From Lacrimispora sphenoides (GTDB lineage: Bacteria; Bacillota; Clostridia; Lachnospirales; Lachnospiraceae): a DNA stretch of 64,000 nt. This document shows, piece after piece, positions 42,043-52,062 of the stretch. How positions within the stretch are numbered: the first letter of the stretch is position 1; the number at the start of each line of letters is the position of its first letter. Where the stretch lies: NCBI RefSeq assembly GCF_900105215.1, contig NZ_FOIP01000002.1, positions 868,001-932,000 on the forward strand, in the 5' to 3' direction. The position numbers and the translations under genes are program-made. A model generated the notes under the pieces. It ran no database searches and was not told the DNA's origin. It was given only the letters and a program-made list of their open reading frames with translations.

Positions 42043-43470
42043 ATGAAAAAAAGAGCTTTGAGTTTTATGATGGCAGGAGTCCTGGCTGCTGCAACACTGA
42101 CCGGCTGTTCCGGCGGAGGAGGTACGGCCGGCACAACTGCAGCGCAGAATCAGGCAGAAGGGGAGGGCACAAAAGCCGCTTCAGCAGGGGGAACCGTGAT
42201 TAAGGTCTGGACCAATGACCGTCATGACTCCGAGTACGTGGATCAGAAGATCAGCGAATTCAATGAGACCAATGACAAGGGCATCAAGATAGAGATGACT
42301 GTGGTAACAGACGATTATGCAAATATGCTTTCCATGGCATATTCCTCCGGCACGGCACCTGATATTGCAGGGATCAGTGCAGGCCAGAGCGGCTTTGATT
42401 TAAAGACCTTTGCAGATGCAAAAATCCTGGAGCCGTTAAATGATAGAATTACAGATGCTGATTATGAGAAGGTTACCGAGGCCAGCAAGCTTCAGTATGA
42501 AGGAATCGACATGATCAACGGCAATGTATACTGGATTCCCACAGGCATGAGAAGCGGTGTAAGAATGGAGTACAACAAGGCTCTGGTGGAAGCTGCGGGT
42601 GTTACCGAATTCCCGAATACCTTAGATGGTGTCATTGATCTGGCTAAGAAAGTAACGGAAAACGGCGGTGGGAAAAACTACGGTGTTGCCTTTACTTCAA
42701 GCGTTCCCTTCATCAGATGGATTGAAGGAACCTGTGAGACAAGCGGTATCTACCGTTACGACTATAAGAATGGCGAATTTAATTTTGACGGTTACAAACC
42801 GGTGATCGAAAAGAGCAACCAGTTCTTTAAAGATAACAGCGTTCTTCCAGGATCCGTATCCCAGGGCGTTGACGCCATGAGAGCACAGTTTGCAGAGGGT
42901 GCATTTGCTCTCTGGGGTAATGCATCTCAGGAAGCAGGCGTGTTTACCGACCAGTTCCCGGTTACTAAATTTGACTGGGGAGTATCCACCGTTCCGACTC
43001 TTGACGGAGAAGTAAAGGGTGCTTTAACCATTCAGCCTCAGAAGGGGTACATGATGCTTTCTTCTTCCAAGAATAAAGACGCTGCATGGGAAGTTATTAA
43101 GTTCTTTTCCAGCGAAGATTTCTTAAAGGGCTACTTAGAGGGCGGCTATTGCCTTCCGATCTCCAGCTATATGAGCGATGCGATCGATTCCTCTAAGACC
43201 GGCAGACTGGCAGATTTCAAATTACAGGATTACGAAAGCGTATATCCGGCAGTACCGGCAGTGGCTATCCAGGGTGATGATTATATAGCAACTCTTTGGA
43301 ATGCGATCTTAGGCAATGTCAGTGCTGATGATGCGATCAAAGATTTAAACAAGAGATACAATGAGGCGCTTGACAATGATGTAAGCATGGGCAAGATTAA
43401 GAGACTTATCATCAAGGACTTTGACCCGATGCATCCAAATGCAGGAACTATTGAGTACTTAGACAAATAA
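42043..43470 (+). CDS. sugar ABC transporter substrate-binding lipoprotein
   Basis: A 475-residue solute-binding lipoprotein, SBP family 1. The signal peptide ends at LTGC (KRALSFMMAGVLAAATLTGC), with a Gly/Ala/Thr linker after it. The mature start TVIKVWTNDRHDSEYVDQKI is typical of carbohydrate binders. I chose the ATG at 42043, with AAAGGAG upstream. It is the receptor of the importer under the YesMN pair. The ligand is unknown. Confidence 0.92.
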   Translation: MKKRALSFMMAGVLAAATLTGCSGGGGTAGTTAAQNQAEGEGTKAASAGGTVIKVWTNDRHDSEYVDQKISEFNETNDKGIKIEMTVVTDDYANMLSMAYSSGTAPDIAGISAGQSGFDLKTFADAKILEPLNDRITDADYEKVTEASKLQYEGIDMINGNVYWIPTGMRSGVRMEYNKALVEAAGVTEFPNTLDGVIDLAKKVTENGGGKNYGVAFTSSVPFIRWIEGTCETSGIYRYDYKNGEFNFDGYKPVIEKSNQFFKDNSVLPGSVSQGVDAMRAQFAEGAFALWGNASQEAGVFTDQFPVTKFDWGVSTVPTLDGEVKGALTIQPQKGYMMLSSSKNKDAAWEVIKFFSSEDFLKGYLEGGYCLPISSYMSDAIDSSKTGRLADFKLQDYESVYPAVPAVAIQGDDYIATLWNAILGNVSADDAIKDLNKRYNEALDNDVSMGKIKRLIIKDFDPMHPNAGTIEYLDK

Positions 43471-43483
43471 GTGCAGAGAGCAG

Positions 43484-43518
43484 AGGGGCTGTTTTTAGAC
43501 TAACTAAAAGCAGCCCCT
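43484..43518 (+). other. intercistronic hairpin
   Basis: AGGGGCTG (43484-43491) pairs with CAGCCCCT (43511-43518), extended by TTTTAG/CTAAAA, and is followed by GTTTTA. It lies between the binding-protein and permease genes and could act as a partial terminator or mRNA protector. Confidence 0.6.
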
Positions 43519-43543
43519 GTTTTAAAGAAAGGTGATACGACTC

Positions 43544-44464
43544 ATGAAAGAAAAATTAAGCTTTGCGGAGCGATTGAAACGGGCAGGCAGCAGGGGGGAT
43601 TTTGCTTCTGTTTTCATGCTGCTTCCGGCAGTGTTTTTGCTGGTGGTGATATCCATCTATCCTTTCTGCTGGCTTTTCCGATATATTTTCTATGATTATA
43701 ACGGATTTACAGCCTACTATATAGGATTTAAAAACTTTACCAGAATGTTTCAGGATGCCGTTTTCTGGCGCAGCGTTCTTCATACCTTTGAATATGCTGT
43801 GATGAAGTTAATCATCATCATACCCTTATCCCTGCTTCTTGCTGTATTGCTGAATCAGAAGATCAAGGGAAGCGGAATCTTCCGTGGGGTTTTTTTCATG
43901 CCTACGGTCATAAGCTCCGCCGTTTACAGCCTTATATTCGGATTTATCTTTGCCGTATACAACGGCGTATTGAATGCTTATCTGCAGAAGCTTGGAATGA
44001 TTCATTCCCCTATTGACTGGCTTGGAAGCGCCTCCATCGTTATGATTTCCATTATCATCGTGGCGGTATGGGGTGGATTCGGAAACTATATGATACTGTT
44101 CATGTCAGGTCTTTCCAGCATCTCGGAAGAAATATACGAAAGCTGCAAGATGGACGGGGCTAATGGGGTACAGTCATTCTTTTATATTACCCTTCCCATG
44201 CTGAGTCCTGTCTTAAAGGTTATCTTAATGCTGGCTATAACTACGGCACTGAAGGATTATGAATCGATCCTTGTACTTACAAATGGAGGACCAAACAGCA
44301 GATCTGAGGTAATGTTTACCTATATTTATAAGCTGATATTCGGTTCGCAGACAACGCCCCAGATCGGTTATGCAACCGTACTCAGCATTATGGCGGCTCT
44401 TATTATCGGCGTGATTACAGCCGTTTACATGTACCTTGCAAGAAAACTGGATGATGTGGTTTAA
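43544..44464 (+). CDS. sugar ABC transporter permease (UgpA/LplB type)
   Basis: A 306-residue permease with six predicted helices and an EAA loop (YESCKMDGANGVQSFFYITLPML) near residue 205. I chose the ATG at 43544; the in-frame GTG at 43532 overlaps the ribosome site. It is the first of two channel subunits. Confidence 0.91.
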   Translation: MKEKLSFAERLKRAGSRGDFASVFMLLPAVFLLVVISIYPFCWLFRYIFYDYNGFTAYYIGFKNFTRMFQDAVFWRSVLHTFEYAVMKLIIIIPLSLLLAVLLNQKIKGSGIFRGVFFMPTVISSAVYSLIFGFIFAVYNGVLNAYLQKLGMIHSPIDWLGSASIVMISIIIVAVWGGFGNYMILFMSGLSSISEEIYESCKMDGANGVQSFFYITLPMLSPVLKVILMLAITTALKDYESILVLTNGGPNSRSEVMFTYIYKLIFGSQTTPQIGYATVLSIMAALIIGVITAVYMYLARKLDDVV

Positions 44465-44474
44465 GGAGGCAGAT

Positions 44475-45341
44475 ATGGAAAAGACACATACCGTATATTC
44501 AAAAAAGACAAAAGTAATGCGAAGCCTTCTGTTCCTGCTTCTCCTGGTTATTTCGCTGATCACCCTTTACCCGGTTATCTATATTATACTGGGATCTTTT
44601 AAGGCGAATAATGAACTGCTTTTAGGAGGCACTGACATTCTGCCTAAAACATTTATCTTTGACAACTACAAGCAGGCCTGGGAAAAGGCCAATTTCGCGG
44701 TCTATACTGTGAACAGCCTTATGATAAGCCTTGGTGTCATGGTATTGTCCATCCTGACAACGACCATGGCCGGATACGTGTTCGCAAGAAAAAAATTCAA
44801 AGGAAAAGAGTTATTGTACAGCATTTTTGTGGCCTTTATGTTTGTCAACGTGGGAAGTGTAAGCTTAAGACCACTGTTTGAACTCGCTGTGAAGGTGAAA
44901 ATGAACACCTCTCTTCTAAGCATAATCCTGATTTCCACTGGTATGGGACAGGCAACCTACATTTTCCTGGTACGTGGATTTATGAATACCATTTCCAAGG
45001 AACTTGATGAGGCGGCTAAATTAGATGGCTGTACTTTTTTCCAGATTTATTATAAAATAATATTACCACTTTTAAAACCGGTCATTGCGACCATTGGACT
45101 CCTTTCGTTCCGTACCGGCTGGAATGAATACATCATGCCGCTGGTGTTCACCATGTCCAACGACAAGCTCCGCCCTCTGACCGTGGGCGTTGTCATGTTA
45201 AAGAACAGCGGAGACGGAACGGCTGCATGGAACCTGATGTTTGCAGGCTCTACAATTTCAATCATACCGATCATAGTCATATATATGTGCACCAGCCGCT
45301 ACTTCATGAGCGGGTTGACTGCTGGCGCGGTAAAGGGATAA
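44475..45341 (+). CDS. sugar ABC transporter permease (UgpE/YtcP type)
   Basis: A 288-residue second permease with an EAA loop (LDEAAKLDGCTFFQIYYKIILPLL) near residue 180 and the family's C-terminus (SRYFMSGLTAGAVKG). I chose the ATG at 44475, preceded by AAGGAGG. It follows its partner by 10 bases. As in the other importer of this window, no ATPase gene accompanies it. Confidence 0.92.
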   Translation: MEKTHTVYSKKTKVMRSLLFLLLLVISLITLYPVIYIILGSFKANNELLLGGTDILPKTFIFDNYKQAWEKANFAVYTVNSLMISLGVMVLSILTTTMAGYVFARKKFKGKELLYSIFVAFMFVNVGSVSLRPLFELAVKVKMNTSLLSIILISTGMGQATYIFLVRGFMNTISKELDEAAKLDGCTFFQIYYKIILPLLKPVIATIGLLSFRTGWNEYIMPLVFTMSNDKLRPLTVGVVMLKNSGDGTAAWNLMFAGSTISIIPIIVIYMCTSRYFMSGLTAGAVKG

Positions 45342-45345
45342 GAAG

Positions 45346-47784
45346 ATGGAAAAATTACATTTAAACAGATCGGGCTTTCTTACCAATTACCTGGTATCCG
45401 GCCCAAGGGAAACGGATTTTATCAATCAAGAAACCGATGACAATCAGCTGCGCTATGAGAAATATTTAAGATCATTGGTGGCAGACAAAAGCATGGCCCT
45501 TCCGGAAGGGCCTGTGGCTTTGGGAGAAACCAGCCGGCTTGGTATGCCATGGAGATACTATTACCACTATGGAAACTGGTTTGTAGATGAAAGCACCTTT
45601 TATTCCACCCTTCAGAAGGTGGAGCTGGATGCAGTTACCGGAATCCTGGCTGAGAGGGATTTGACGGTAAAGGCCGTTGTATGGTCTTATGCCGCAGTGG
45701 ATGTCTGGTGCAACGGGGAATCTATGTGCCATATGGACCCGCCTGTCTACAAACCCATCCGGAAAGAGACCATGGAGCTTCGGTTAAAGAAAGGCATCAA
45801 CCAGATCTATGTCAGCCTTCAGACTCTTGGCGTCCGGGATACCAGAACCTTATTCGGAATCCAGATCCTGGATCATACATCTGATATCAACGTTGTTCTT
45901 CCTGATAGTGAAAAAACCGATGAACTGGTTCGTACGGAGAACTGGCTTAGTTCTCTCTGCATACGGGATTCTGTTATGACCTATGAAGGAAATGCTCCCC
46001 AGGGCACCTGGCTGGCTTATGACAGCCAGAGTCCTGATTTTGCTCAAGTTAAGAGCCGGAAGGAGTGGCAGGAGATCAGCGGCAGGAATCAAGTGGTCTT
46101 AGACGAAGAAAAGCCTGGAGTGATTATAGTAAGCGTCAGGAAGGAACATGCCGTTCTCACCAGAAAGGTGGAGAACATTCTGGCCCAGAAGCCGGTGTAT
46201 TCAGATGGAAAGAACTTTGAAGAAAACAGGGATGCCATTTTCCACAGGATTGGGAATGCGGAAAGCTTATCCAGAGGAGACAAGTTTGGCTTTTCCATTT
46301 CAAACATCCTTGCTAGGAAAGCCCTTAGCATGGAAGATGGAAGGGATATAGACCTGCTTTACGAGACCCTTGACCAGATCGAAAGCCGGTATGACTGCTC
46401 TGATTTCCTGGTGTGCGGCCTGATCCGGTATTTAAAGAATTATCCGGTGGATGAAAGCATGGCAAAACGGGTAAAGGAGGTACTTCTTAACTGGAGGTAC
46501 TGGATGGACCAGAAAGGCTCCGATGCCATGTGTTTCTGGAGCGAGAATCATTCCCTGATGTTCTATACCTGTGCCATGAATGCAGGGGAAATGTATCCGG
46601 ATGATTACTTCCCCCGTGCGGATATGACCGGAAGGGAGCTTTTGAAAGCAGGAAAGGCCAAGGTGGAGCGCTGGCTGGAGGATGTGGAAGAACACGGCTT
46701 TGAAGAATTCTTAAGCACAGTTTATATGTGCGTCACCTTTGCCGCCCTGTTAAATGTCATTGATTATTCGGAGCCAGAGATCTCTGCACGCGCTGTAAAA
46801 ATTACGGACCGTCTTTTAGAGATGCTCTGCCGTCACACCTACGATGGGGTCATTATCGCTCCCATGGGACGTGTATACCGGGAAGTGGTCCATCCCTTTG
46901 AACAGGGGGCCCAGGCGCTGATGAATTTAATCAATCCCAAAGTTCCTTATTCCTTTGGAGAGGGCTGGCTGGGCTTTTATGCCAGCAGCAGATACCGGCT
47001 GCCAGCCGATTTGATACAGCTTATGGAAGAATCGGCAGATGAAAGCTATTCTACGGGAAATGCCCTGATCTGCCTGAAAAAGACTCCGGAATACTGTATG
47101 ACCTCAGTTCAGTCCCCAAGACTGGATCCGGGATTTGAGCGCTGGAAGAATTTGACTCTGGATCCGGATGCAGATCCTTCAACCTGTGAATACACCAAGT
47201 CCCTCAATGAAAGATTCCACGGAACCACCTGTTTTGAACCGGGAGTTTACGGTTACCAGCAGCACATGTGGTATGCAGCCCTGGATAAAGAGACGGATCT
47301 GTTCACCAACCATCCGGGAGGGACCTGTGACTCCAGTTCCATGAGACCGGGCTTCTGGTATGGAAACGGAGTGATGCCGGCTCTGGCTCAAAAGGGGAAT
47401 CTTCTGGGCGCGGTTTACCACATTCCTAAGGAGCATCCAATACATTTTACCCACGCCTATTTCCCGGCTCCAAAATTCCAGGAGGTCGTGATCCGGGATC
47501 ATTGGCTTTTGGGCAGGCAGAAGAATGGATTTGCCGCTTTGTGGTGCAGCGGCGTGATGGAATCTGTTAATGACCAGCTTTTTGATTGTGAATACAGGAC
47601 CTATGGAGATGATATGGCATACTTTTGCGTATGCGGCAGCAGCCATGATTTTAAATCCCTGGATGAGTTTACGGCTTATGCGGAAAGCTTACGGCCGGAA
47701 TTTAATGAAAAGGACCGTGTACTGGCAGCAGGCGGGTTAATAGTGAGGTTTATGGAAAATCATGATAAGACACAATATATTTAG
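45346..47784 (+). CDS. large protein of unknown function, probably carbohydrate-active
   Basis: An 812-residue cytoplasmic protein without signal peptide or membrane segment. I do not recognise the family. Residues about 90-190 read as a beta-rich module resembling the sugar-binding part of glycosidases (VKAVVWSYAAVDVWCNGES). The middle is helical with aromatic and acidic motifs (WSENHSLMFYTCAMNAGEMY; GVYGYQQHMWYAALD; FTNHPGG), as in alpha/alpha-barrel glycosidases and lyases. It starts 4 bases after the permease and overlaps the next gene by 23 bases. A role in breaking down the imported sugar is inference from context only. Confidence 0.65.
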   Translation: MEKLHLNRSGFLTNYLVSGPRETDFINQETDDNQLRYEKYLRSLVADKSMALPEGPVALGETSRLGMPWRYYYHYGNWFVDESTFYSTLQKVELDAVTGILAERDLTVKAVVWSYAAVDVWCNGESMCHMDPPVYKPIRKETMELRLKKGINQIYVSLQTLGVRDTRTLFGIQILDHTSDINVVLPDSEKTDELVRTENWLSSLCIRDSVMTYEGNAPQGTWLAYDSQSPDFAQVKSRKEWQEISGRNQVVLDEEKPGVIIVSVRKEHAVLTRKVENILAQKPVYSDGKNFEENRDAIFHRIGNAESLSRGDKFGFSISNILARKALSMEDGRDIDLLYETLDQIESRYDCSDFLVCGLIRYLKNYPVDESMAKRVKEVLLNWRYWMDQKGSDAMCFWSENHSLMFYTCAMNAGEMYPDDYFPRADMTGRELLKAGKAKVERWLEDVEEHGFEEFLSTVYMCVTFAALLNVIDYSEPEISARAVKITDRLLEMLCRHTYDGVIIAPMGRVYREVVHPFEQGAQALMNLINPKVPYSFGEGWLGFYASSRYRLPADLIQLMEESADESYSTGNALICLKKTPEYCMTSVQSPRLDPGFERWKNLTLDPDADPSTCEYTKSLNERFHGTTCFEPGVYGYQQHMWYAALDKETDLFTNHPGGTCDSSSMRPGFWYGNGVMPALAQKGNLLGAVYHIPKEHPIHFTHAYFPAPKFQEVVIRDHWLLGRQKNGFAALWCSGVMESVNDQLFDCEYRTYGDDMAYFCVCGSSHDFKSLDEFTAYAESLRPEFNEKDRVLAAGGLIVRFMENHDKTQYI

Positions 47785-48826
47785 TGAAGATACTCAAAAG
47801 GCGGTTGCTTCTGCATCCGCCGTTTTCCGCAGTTATCCTTTTTTTATGAGTAATTACATATGGTGCAAGGAGCTTCTGCTGAAAAGAAAGAACCCGGAAC
47901 ACGCCGCAGAAGCGGTGGAGCTGGGGATCCGGCATGCGAAAATGCTGAACCTGGATGCTTATTTGCTTCCGGTCGTTTATATAGACTGGATGCTGCCGGA
48001 GGCTATTGAGGAATTTAAAAATCAGGGGATCCCGGAATGGGTTCTTCTGGAATCCATGAAGGATATAGAAATCTGGATTAAGGTTTACCGGAGATACCAT
48101 GGGGATAAGGTGGGCCTTGATCAGATTGAGTGGGTGTTCCGGTCCATTTCCGGTAGGGTGCGTCGGTTTGGCAGCCTGCAGTTTGAGGAGGTGACTTATG
48201 AATTACCTTTCCTGATTTATAAAAACAGGCAGACCGGCGAATATAAGGCTTTGGCATGTCCTGGACTTAAAGTAGATCAGGATGGTTATTTTTCGGGGAC
48301 CAATGGCAGAAAATTTAACAGGGAGTCCGAAACATATGTAAATGTTCTGAAAGAAACGGTGACTGGTTTTTCGCCGGATCTTAAGCAGGGATTGCTTGAG
48401 ATGGAGAAAACGGTAACGCTTAATTTGTCTGATTGGGAGCTTAAACTGGCTCCGGGAGAAAAGGCGGTAGCAGTTCACATTCCGGAAGGGGCAGACCTTT
48501 CTCCTGATAAAATTGATTTTGCTTTGGAAACGGCAAAAGAATATTATTCAGGAAGCCTTCTGGTCTGTGACAGCTGGCTGCTGGATCCTCATCTGGAGGC
48601 TATTCTGCCGGAGAAAAGCCGGATTATAAGTTTTATGAAGCGCTTTAACAAAATGCCCTTAAAGGTGGTACAGCCCCAGATTCTGGAACGGGTTTTGGGG
48701 TTTGATTGTTCTATGGAAAAACTGGAGAATTACCCATGCAGCACCTCGCTGCAAATATCGTTAAAAAAATATCTTCTTGGAGGGAAGGAGATGTTTACCA
48801 CAGCAGGCTTTCTGCCGTGGAAATGA
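47762..48826 (+). CDS. acyltransferase domain-containing protein (GNAT-C-like)
   Basis: A 354-residue protein. Its layout (helical N-terminal half, then a C-terminal half with CDSWLLDPHLEAILPEKSRIISFMKRF) resembles clostridial proteins annotated as acyltransferase domain-containing, with DUF5596 and GNAT_C modules. No catalytic residue can be named with confidence. It overlaps the preceding gene by 23 bases and leads into a sugar kinase gene, so it probably acts on the same imported sugar. This assignment is from memory of similar proteins. Confidence 0.6.
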   Translation: MIRHNIFSEDTQKAVASASAVFRSYPFFMSNYIWCKELLLKRKNPEHAAEAVELGIRHAKMLNLDAYLLPVVYIDWMLPEAIEEFKNQGIPEWVLLESMKDIEIWIKVYRRYHGDKVGLDQIEWVFRSISGRVRRFGSLQFEEVTYELPFLIYKNRQTGEYKALACPGLKVDQDGYFSGTNGRKFNRESETYVNVLKETVTGFSPDLKQGLLEMEKTVTLNLSDWELKLAPGEKAVAVHIPEGADLSPDKIDFALETAKEYYSGSLLVCDSWLLDPHLEAILPEKSRIISFMKRFNKMPLKVVQPQILERVLGFDCSMEKLENYPCSTSLQISLKKYLLGGKEMFTTAGFLPWK

Positions 48827-48847
48827 AACCAATATGGAGGAGGCATT

Positions 48848-49789
48848 ATGAAAGGATATTATGCAGGATTGGATATTGGCGGAACCAATGGAAGGCTTAA
48901 AATCTGCGGTTCGGATGGAGAGGTACTTGGAGAATTTACAGCACCGGGCTGCAGTCTCAATACGGATGGGGCGGAGAAAAGCCGGCTTCGATACCGGGAT
49001 CTGGTACTTCCGGCCCTTCAAGAACTTCATCTGAAACCGGGCTTCTGCCTGGGCATCTGTGTTGCAGCCAGCGGGATCGATTCTCCGTCTGATGAGCATG
49101 ATTGCAGGTCCAGCTTTGAGGAGATGGGATTTCCTCATGAAAGGCTGCTGGTGTTAAATGACTGCGAGGTCTTTCTTCACATGACAGAGGATCCGGCTTT
49201 GGTAGTCATATCAGGGACCGGTTCGGTATGCTTTGGGAGAGATAAAAAAGGAAGTATCTATCGGACCGGCGGCTGGAATCACATCATTAGCGACGAGGGA
49301 AGCGGGTTTGACATGGGGCTAAAAACCTTAAAAGCAGTAGGAGATGATCTGTCCGGACGAATCAAATGTCCCGTTCTCACACCACTTATTATTAAGGAGA
49401 CAGGGCTTGATACGCTGGAGAAAATAGATGATTTTATCAATGCCAATCTTATGGAAAAGTCTGAGATCGCCAGAATATCCTTGTTTGCATATCAGGCGGC
49501 AGCCCTTGGTGATCATGAAGCCGTTCGCATTCACCGGGAATGCGGGGATGCCTTGTGGGGGCTTATTCGGGATACGAAAGCAAAGATGGCTGGAAAGAGT
49601 CCTGAGGACAAGTTAAACCTCTGGCTCTGGGGCAGTGTACTGGTTAAAAATGATATAATCCGGAGTATGGTGGAAGCGAAGGTCCGGGTAGGACTGCCGG
49701 GCACTGAGATCGGGATACCAGAGATGAGTGCGCTGGATACGGCTCTTAAGGCTGCCAGGGCGCAGGAAACTGAAAGAAGAACTTTATAA
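48848..49789 (+). CDS. BadF/BadG-type ATPase, N-acetylglucosamine kinase-like
   Basis: A 313-residue ASKHA-fold kinase of the BadF/BadG/BcrA/BcrD group, which includes N-acetylglucosamine kinases. The phosphate-1 motif GLDIGGTNGRLKI is at the N-terminus. CVAASGIDSPSD and VISGTGSVCFG (adenosine and phosphate-2 regions) follow, with GGWNHIISDEGSGFDMG as the usual sugar-kinase block. GGAGG lies before the ATG. It ends the operon and probably phosphorylates the sugar released by the upstream enzymes. Confidence 0.85.
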   Translation: MKGYYAGLDIGGTNGRLKICGSDGEVLGEFTAPGCSLNTDGAEKSRLRYRDLVLPALQELHLKPGFCLGICVAASGIDSPSDEHDCRSSFEEMGFPHERLLVLNDCEVFLHMTEDPALVVISGTGSVCFGRDKKGSIYRTGGWNHIISDEGSGFDMGLKTLKAVGDDLSGRIKCPVLTPLIIKETGLDTLEKIDDFINANLMEKSEIARISLFAYQAAALGDHEAVRIHRECGDALWGLIRDTKAKMAGKSPEDKLNLWLWGSVLVKNDIIRSMVEAKVRVGLPGTEIGIPEMSALDTALKAARAQETERRTL

Positions 49790-49823
49790 AATGTTTGAAA
49801 GATATAGGTTTCACTGAATCTTA

Positions 49824-49862
49824 AAAACGGTGCCAGGATTTGTGTCCTGACACCGTTTTTTT
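49824..49862. terminator. bidirectional terminator
   Basis: The stem AACGGTG-CAGGA / TCCTG-CACCGTT with flanking A and T7 runs lies between the convergent kinase gene and hppA. Confidence 0.85.
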
Positions 49863-49915
49863 ATAGTCTGTGCGCGGCGGTCTGCCGCGATCATATTAAG
49901 TCCAGCCGTTATCAA

Positions 49916-52003
49916 TCAAAACAGGGAAAATGCCAAAAATAAGGAAGACATCAAAGAAGCAACCAGAGAAACCACCGTTATCTGTGTATTGATGGACGGG
50001 CCAGCTGTATCCTTGAAGGGATCACCCACCGTATCCCCTACTACAGCAGCCTTATGGGCTTCACTTCCTTTTCCTCCATTTCCTCCGGCCTCAATGTATT
50101 TCTTTGCATTATCCCACAGCCCTCCGGAATTGCTCATAAACAGGGCGAGCAGGAGACCGCTGATAATATTGCCTGCAAGGTATCCTCCGACGGATTCAAC
50201 ACCGCCTACAAACCCGACCACAATGGTCACGAGAATGCTGACGAGTCCGGCAGGAATCAGTTCCTTTAATGCACCATTGGTAGCGATATCAATGCATTTG
50301 TCATATTCCGGTACCACTCCCGGCTTGCCTTCCTTAAGTCCCTTGATCTCCCTGAACTGACGGTGGATTTCCGATACCATTCTCTGTGCATTGCGGTCTA
50401 CCCCAAGCATCAGCATAGCAGAGAAAATAGCCGGAACGGAAGCTCCTACCAGCATTCCGAAAAATACTGTGGGATTAATAATATCAAATCCGGTAAGTAC
50501 TGTAGTACCGGCCGCATCGTTTACCTCACTCATAAATGCACCAAGCAAGGAGATAATGGTCAATCCGGCTGCCGCAATGGCAAATCCTTTTGTTACCGCT
50601 TTTACTGTATTTCCAGCGCTGTCAAGCGAGTCTGTGATTTCAAGTGCTTCATCTCCCAGATCTCCCATCTCCACAAGTCCTCTGGCATTATCGGCAATCG
50701 GACCATACGCATCATTGGAGATGATCATGCCGACGATGGAAAGCATTCCAACCGCGGCCATAGAAATTCCAAACATTCCTGCAGTAGGATCCTCAGGAGC
50801 GATGGAAGCGCAAAGGTTATAGGAAATCATGGCGGAGATACCGATTCCCACCATAGCAGGCAGTACACTTAAAAAACCATAGGAAACACCGGAAAGAATG
50901 GTGAATGCAGGTCCTGACTCAGAGGCCTTTGCAACATTACGTACAGGTTTTTTATTATCGTTTGTAAAATAATCACTGGTAATTCCAATAATGACACCAA
51001 CAAATAAGCCTATAGCCGTTGCTCCCCAGATACGCCAGTCAAACTGAAACACGATTGTTGCCCCGGCAGTAAGTACGGCAAATATGCCGGTGGTAATATA
51101 TGTACTCATATTAAGAGCCATGGTAGGATCGCCCTTCTTTCCCATACGGGCGGCCATAACTCCAATGATCGAAGATAAAAGTCCCAGAGAAGCGTAGCAG
51201 AATACCATGGCTGCATAGTCGACGCCTATCTTTTTGCTAAGAGCGATCGCCATAACCAGGGCGGATACTGTGGAAGCCACGTTAGAATCGAACAGATCTG
51301 CGCCCATTCCGGCAACATCTCCTACATTATCTCCAACATTATCGGCAATTACCGCCGGATTTCTGGGATCATCCTCAGGGATCCCAAGTTCTACCTTCCC
51401 AACAAGATCTGCACTGATATCCGCGGTCTTTGTAAAAATACCGCCGCCTGCCTTGGCAAATAAAGCAAGGGAGCTGGCACCAAAGCTAAAGCCCAACAGT
51501 GCAACGGAATCTCCGCTTATCATCATAACAAGAGTCACTCCTAAAAGTGAGCTTCCCACGACTGCCATTCCCATAACGGCACCGCCACGGAAGGCAGACA
51601 GAAAAGAAGGCTTTAAGCCGCCTCTCTGAGCTGCTTCAGCCGTCTTAATGTTAGCTATGGTAGCTACCTGGATTCCTATTTTACCAGCGACGGCAGAAAA
51701 AACAGTTCCGCATAGGTATGCCAGAACAATGGTAAGGTTATGTAAAACCGTGCCCCCGCTCCAGATGGGAGCCGGAAGGAACAGAAAAATCAGAAGCGCT
51801 GCTCCCGCACAAAACTTTGATAAAACAATGTATTCTTTTTTTAAAAATGTATTTGCCCCCTGTCTGATGTAGCTCCCAACCTCTTTCACCCGTTGATTTG
51901 AAGATGGCTGTGCAGATACCCAGCGGTACAACCACACTGCAAAAGCAAACGCAAAAATAGAAACAAGAATGGAAATGATTAGAAATAAGCTTAAATTACC
52001 CAT
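49916..52003 (-). CDS. hppA: membrane-bound ion-pumping pyrophosphatase, K+-independent type
   Basis: A 695-residue, about 16-helix pyrophosphatase that hydrolyses PPi and pumps H+ (or Na+) out of the cytoplasm. The substrate-site motif ADLVGKVE plus DDPRNPAVIADNVGDNVGD is intact. In this family an Ala in the GNTxxA motif marks K+-dependent enzymes and a Lys marks K+-independent ones. Here it is GNTVKA, with K468, so the enzyme should not need K+, and K+-independent members are usually H+ pumps. AGGAGG lies before the ATG. It is a single-gene unit next to the divergent EF-G-like gene. Confidence 0.92.
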   Translation of the reverse strand: MGNLSLFLIISILVSIFAFAFAVWLYRWVSAQPSSNQRVKEVGSYIRQGANTFLKKEYIVLSKFCAGAALLIFLFLPAPIWSGGTVLHNLTIVLAYLCGTVFSAVAGKIGIQVATIANIKTAEAAQRGGLKPSFLSAFRGGAVMGMAVVGSSLLGVTLVMMISGDSVALLGFSFGASSLALFAKAGGGIFTKTADISADLVGKVELGIPEDDPRNPAVIADNVGDNVGDVAGMGADLFDSNVASTVSALVMAIALSKKIGVDYAAMVFCYASLGLLSSIIGVMAARMGKKGDPTMALNMSTYITTGIFAVLTAGATIVFQFDWRIWGATAIGLFVGVIIGITSDYFTNDNKKPVRNVAKASESGPAFTILSGVSYGFLSVLPAMVGIGISAMISYNLCASIAPEDPTAGMFGISMAAVGMLSIVGMIISNDAYGPIADNARGLVEMGDLGDEALEITDSLDSAGNTVKAVTKGFAIAAAGLTIISLLGAFMSEVNDAAGTTVLTGFDIINPTVFFGMLVGASVPAIFSAMLMLGVDRNAQRMVSEIHRQFREIKGLKEGKPGVVPEYDKCIDIATNGALKELIPAGLVSILVTIVVGFVGGVESVGGYLAGNIISGLLLALFMSNSGGLWDNAKKYIEAGGNGGKGSEAHKAAVVGDTVGDPFKDTAGPSINTQITVVSLVASLMSSLFLAFSLF

Positions 52004-52062
52004 AGCACCATTAACCTCCTACTTTCTTCAGTTTGAAAAAATTTGCTATTATTTCATTGTAT

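Noticed and set aside
50391..50872. Long open frames antisense to hppA.
   Set aside because: They are shadows of the pyrophosphatase gene with repetitive composition, no ribosome sites and no recognisable domains.
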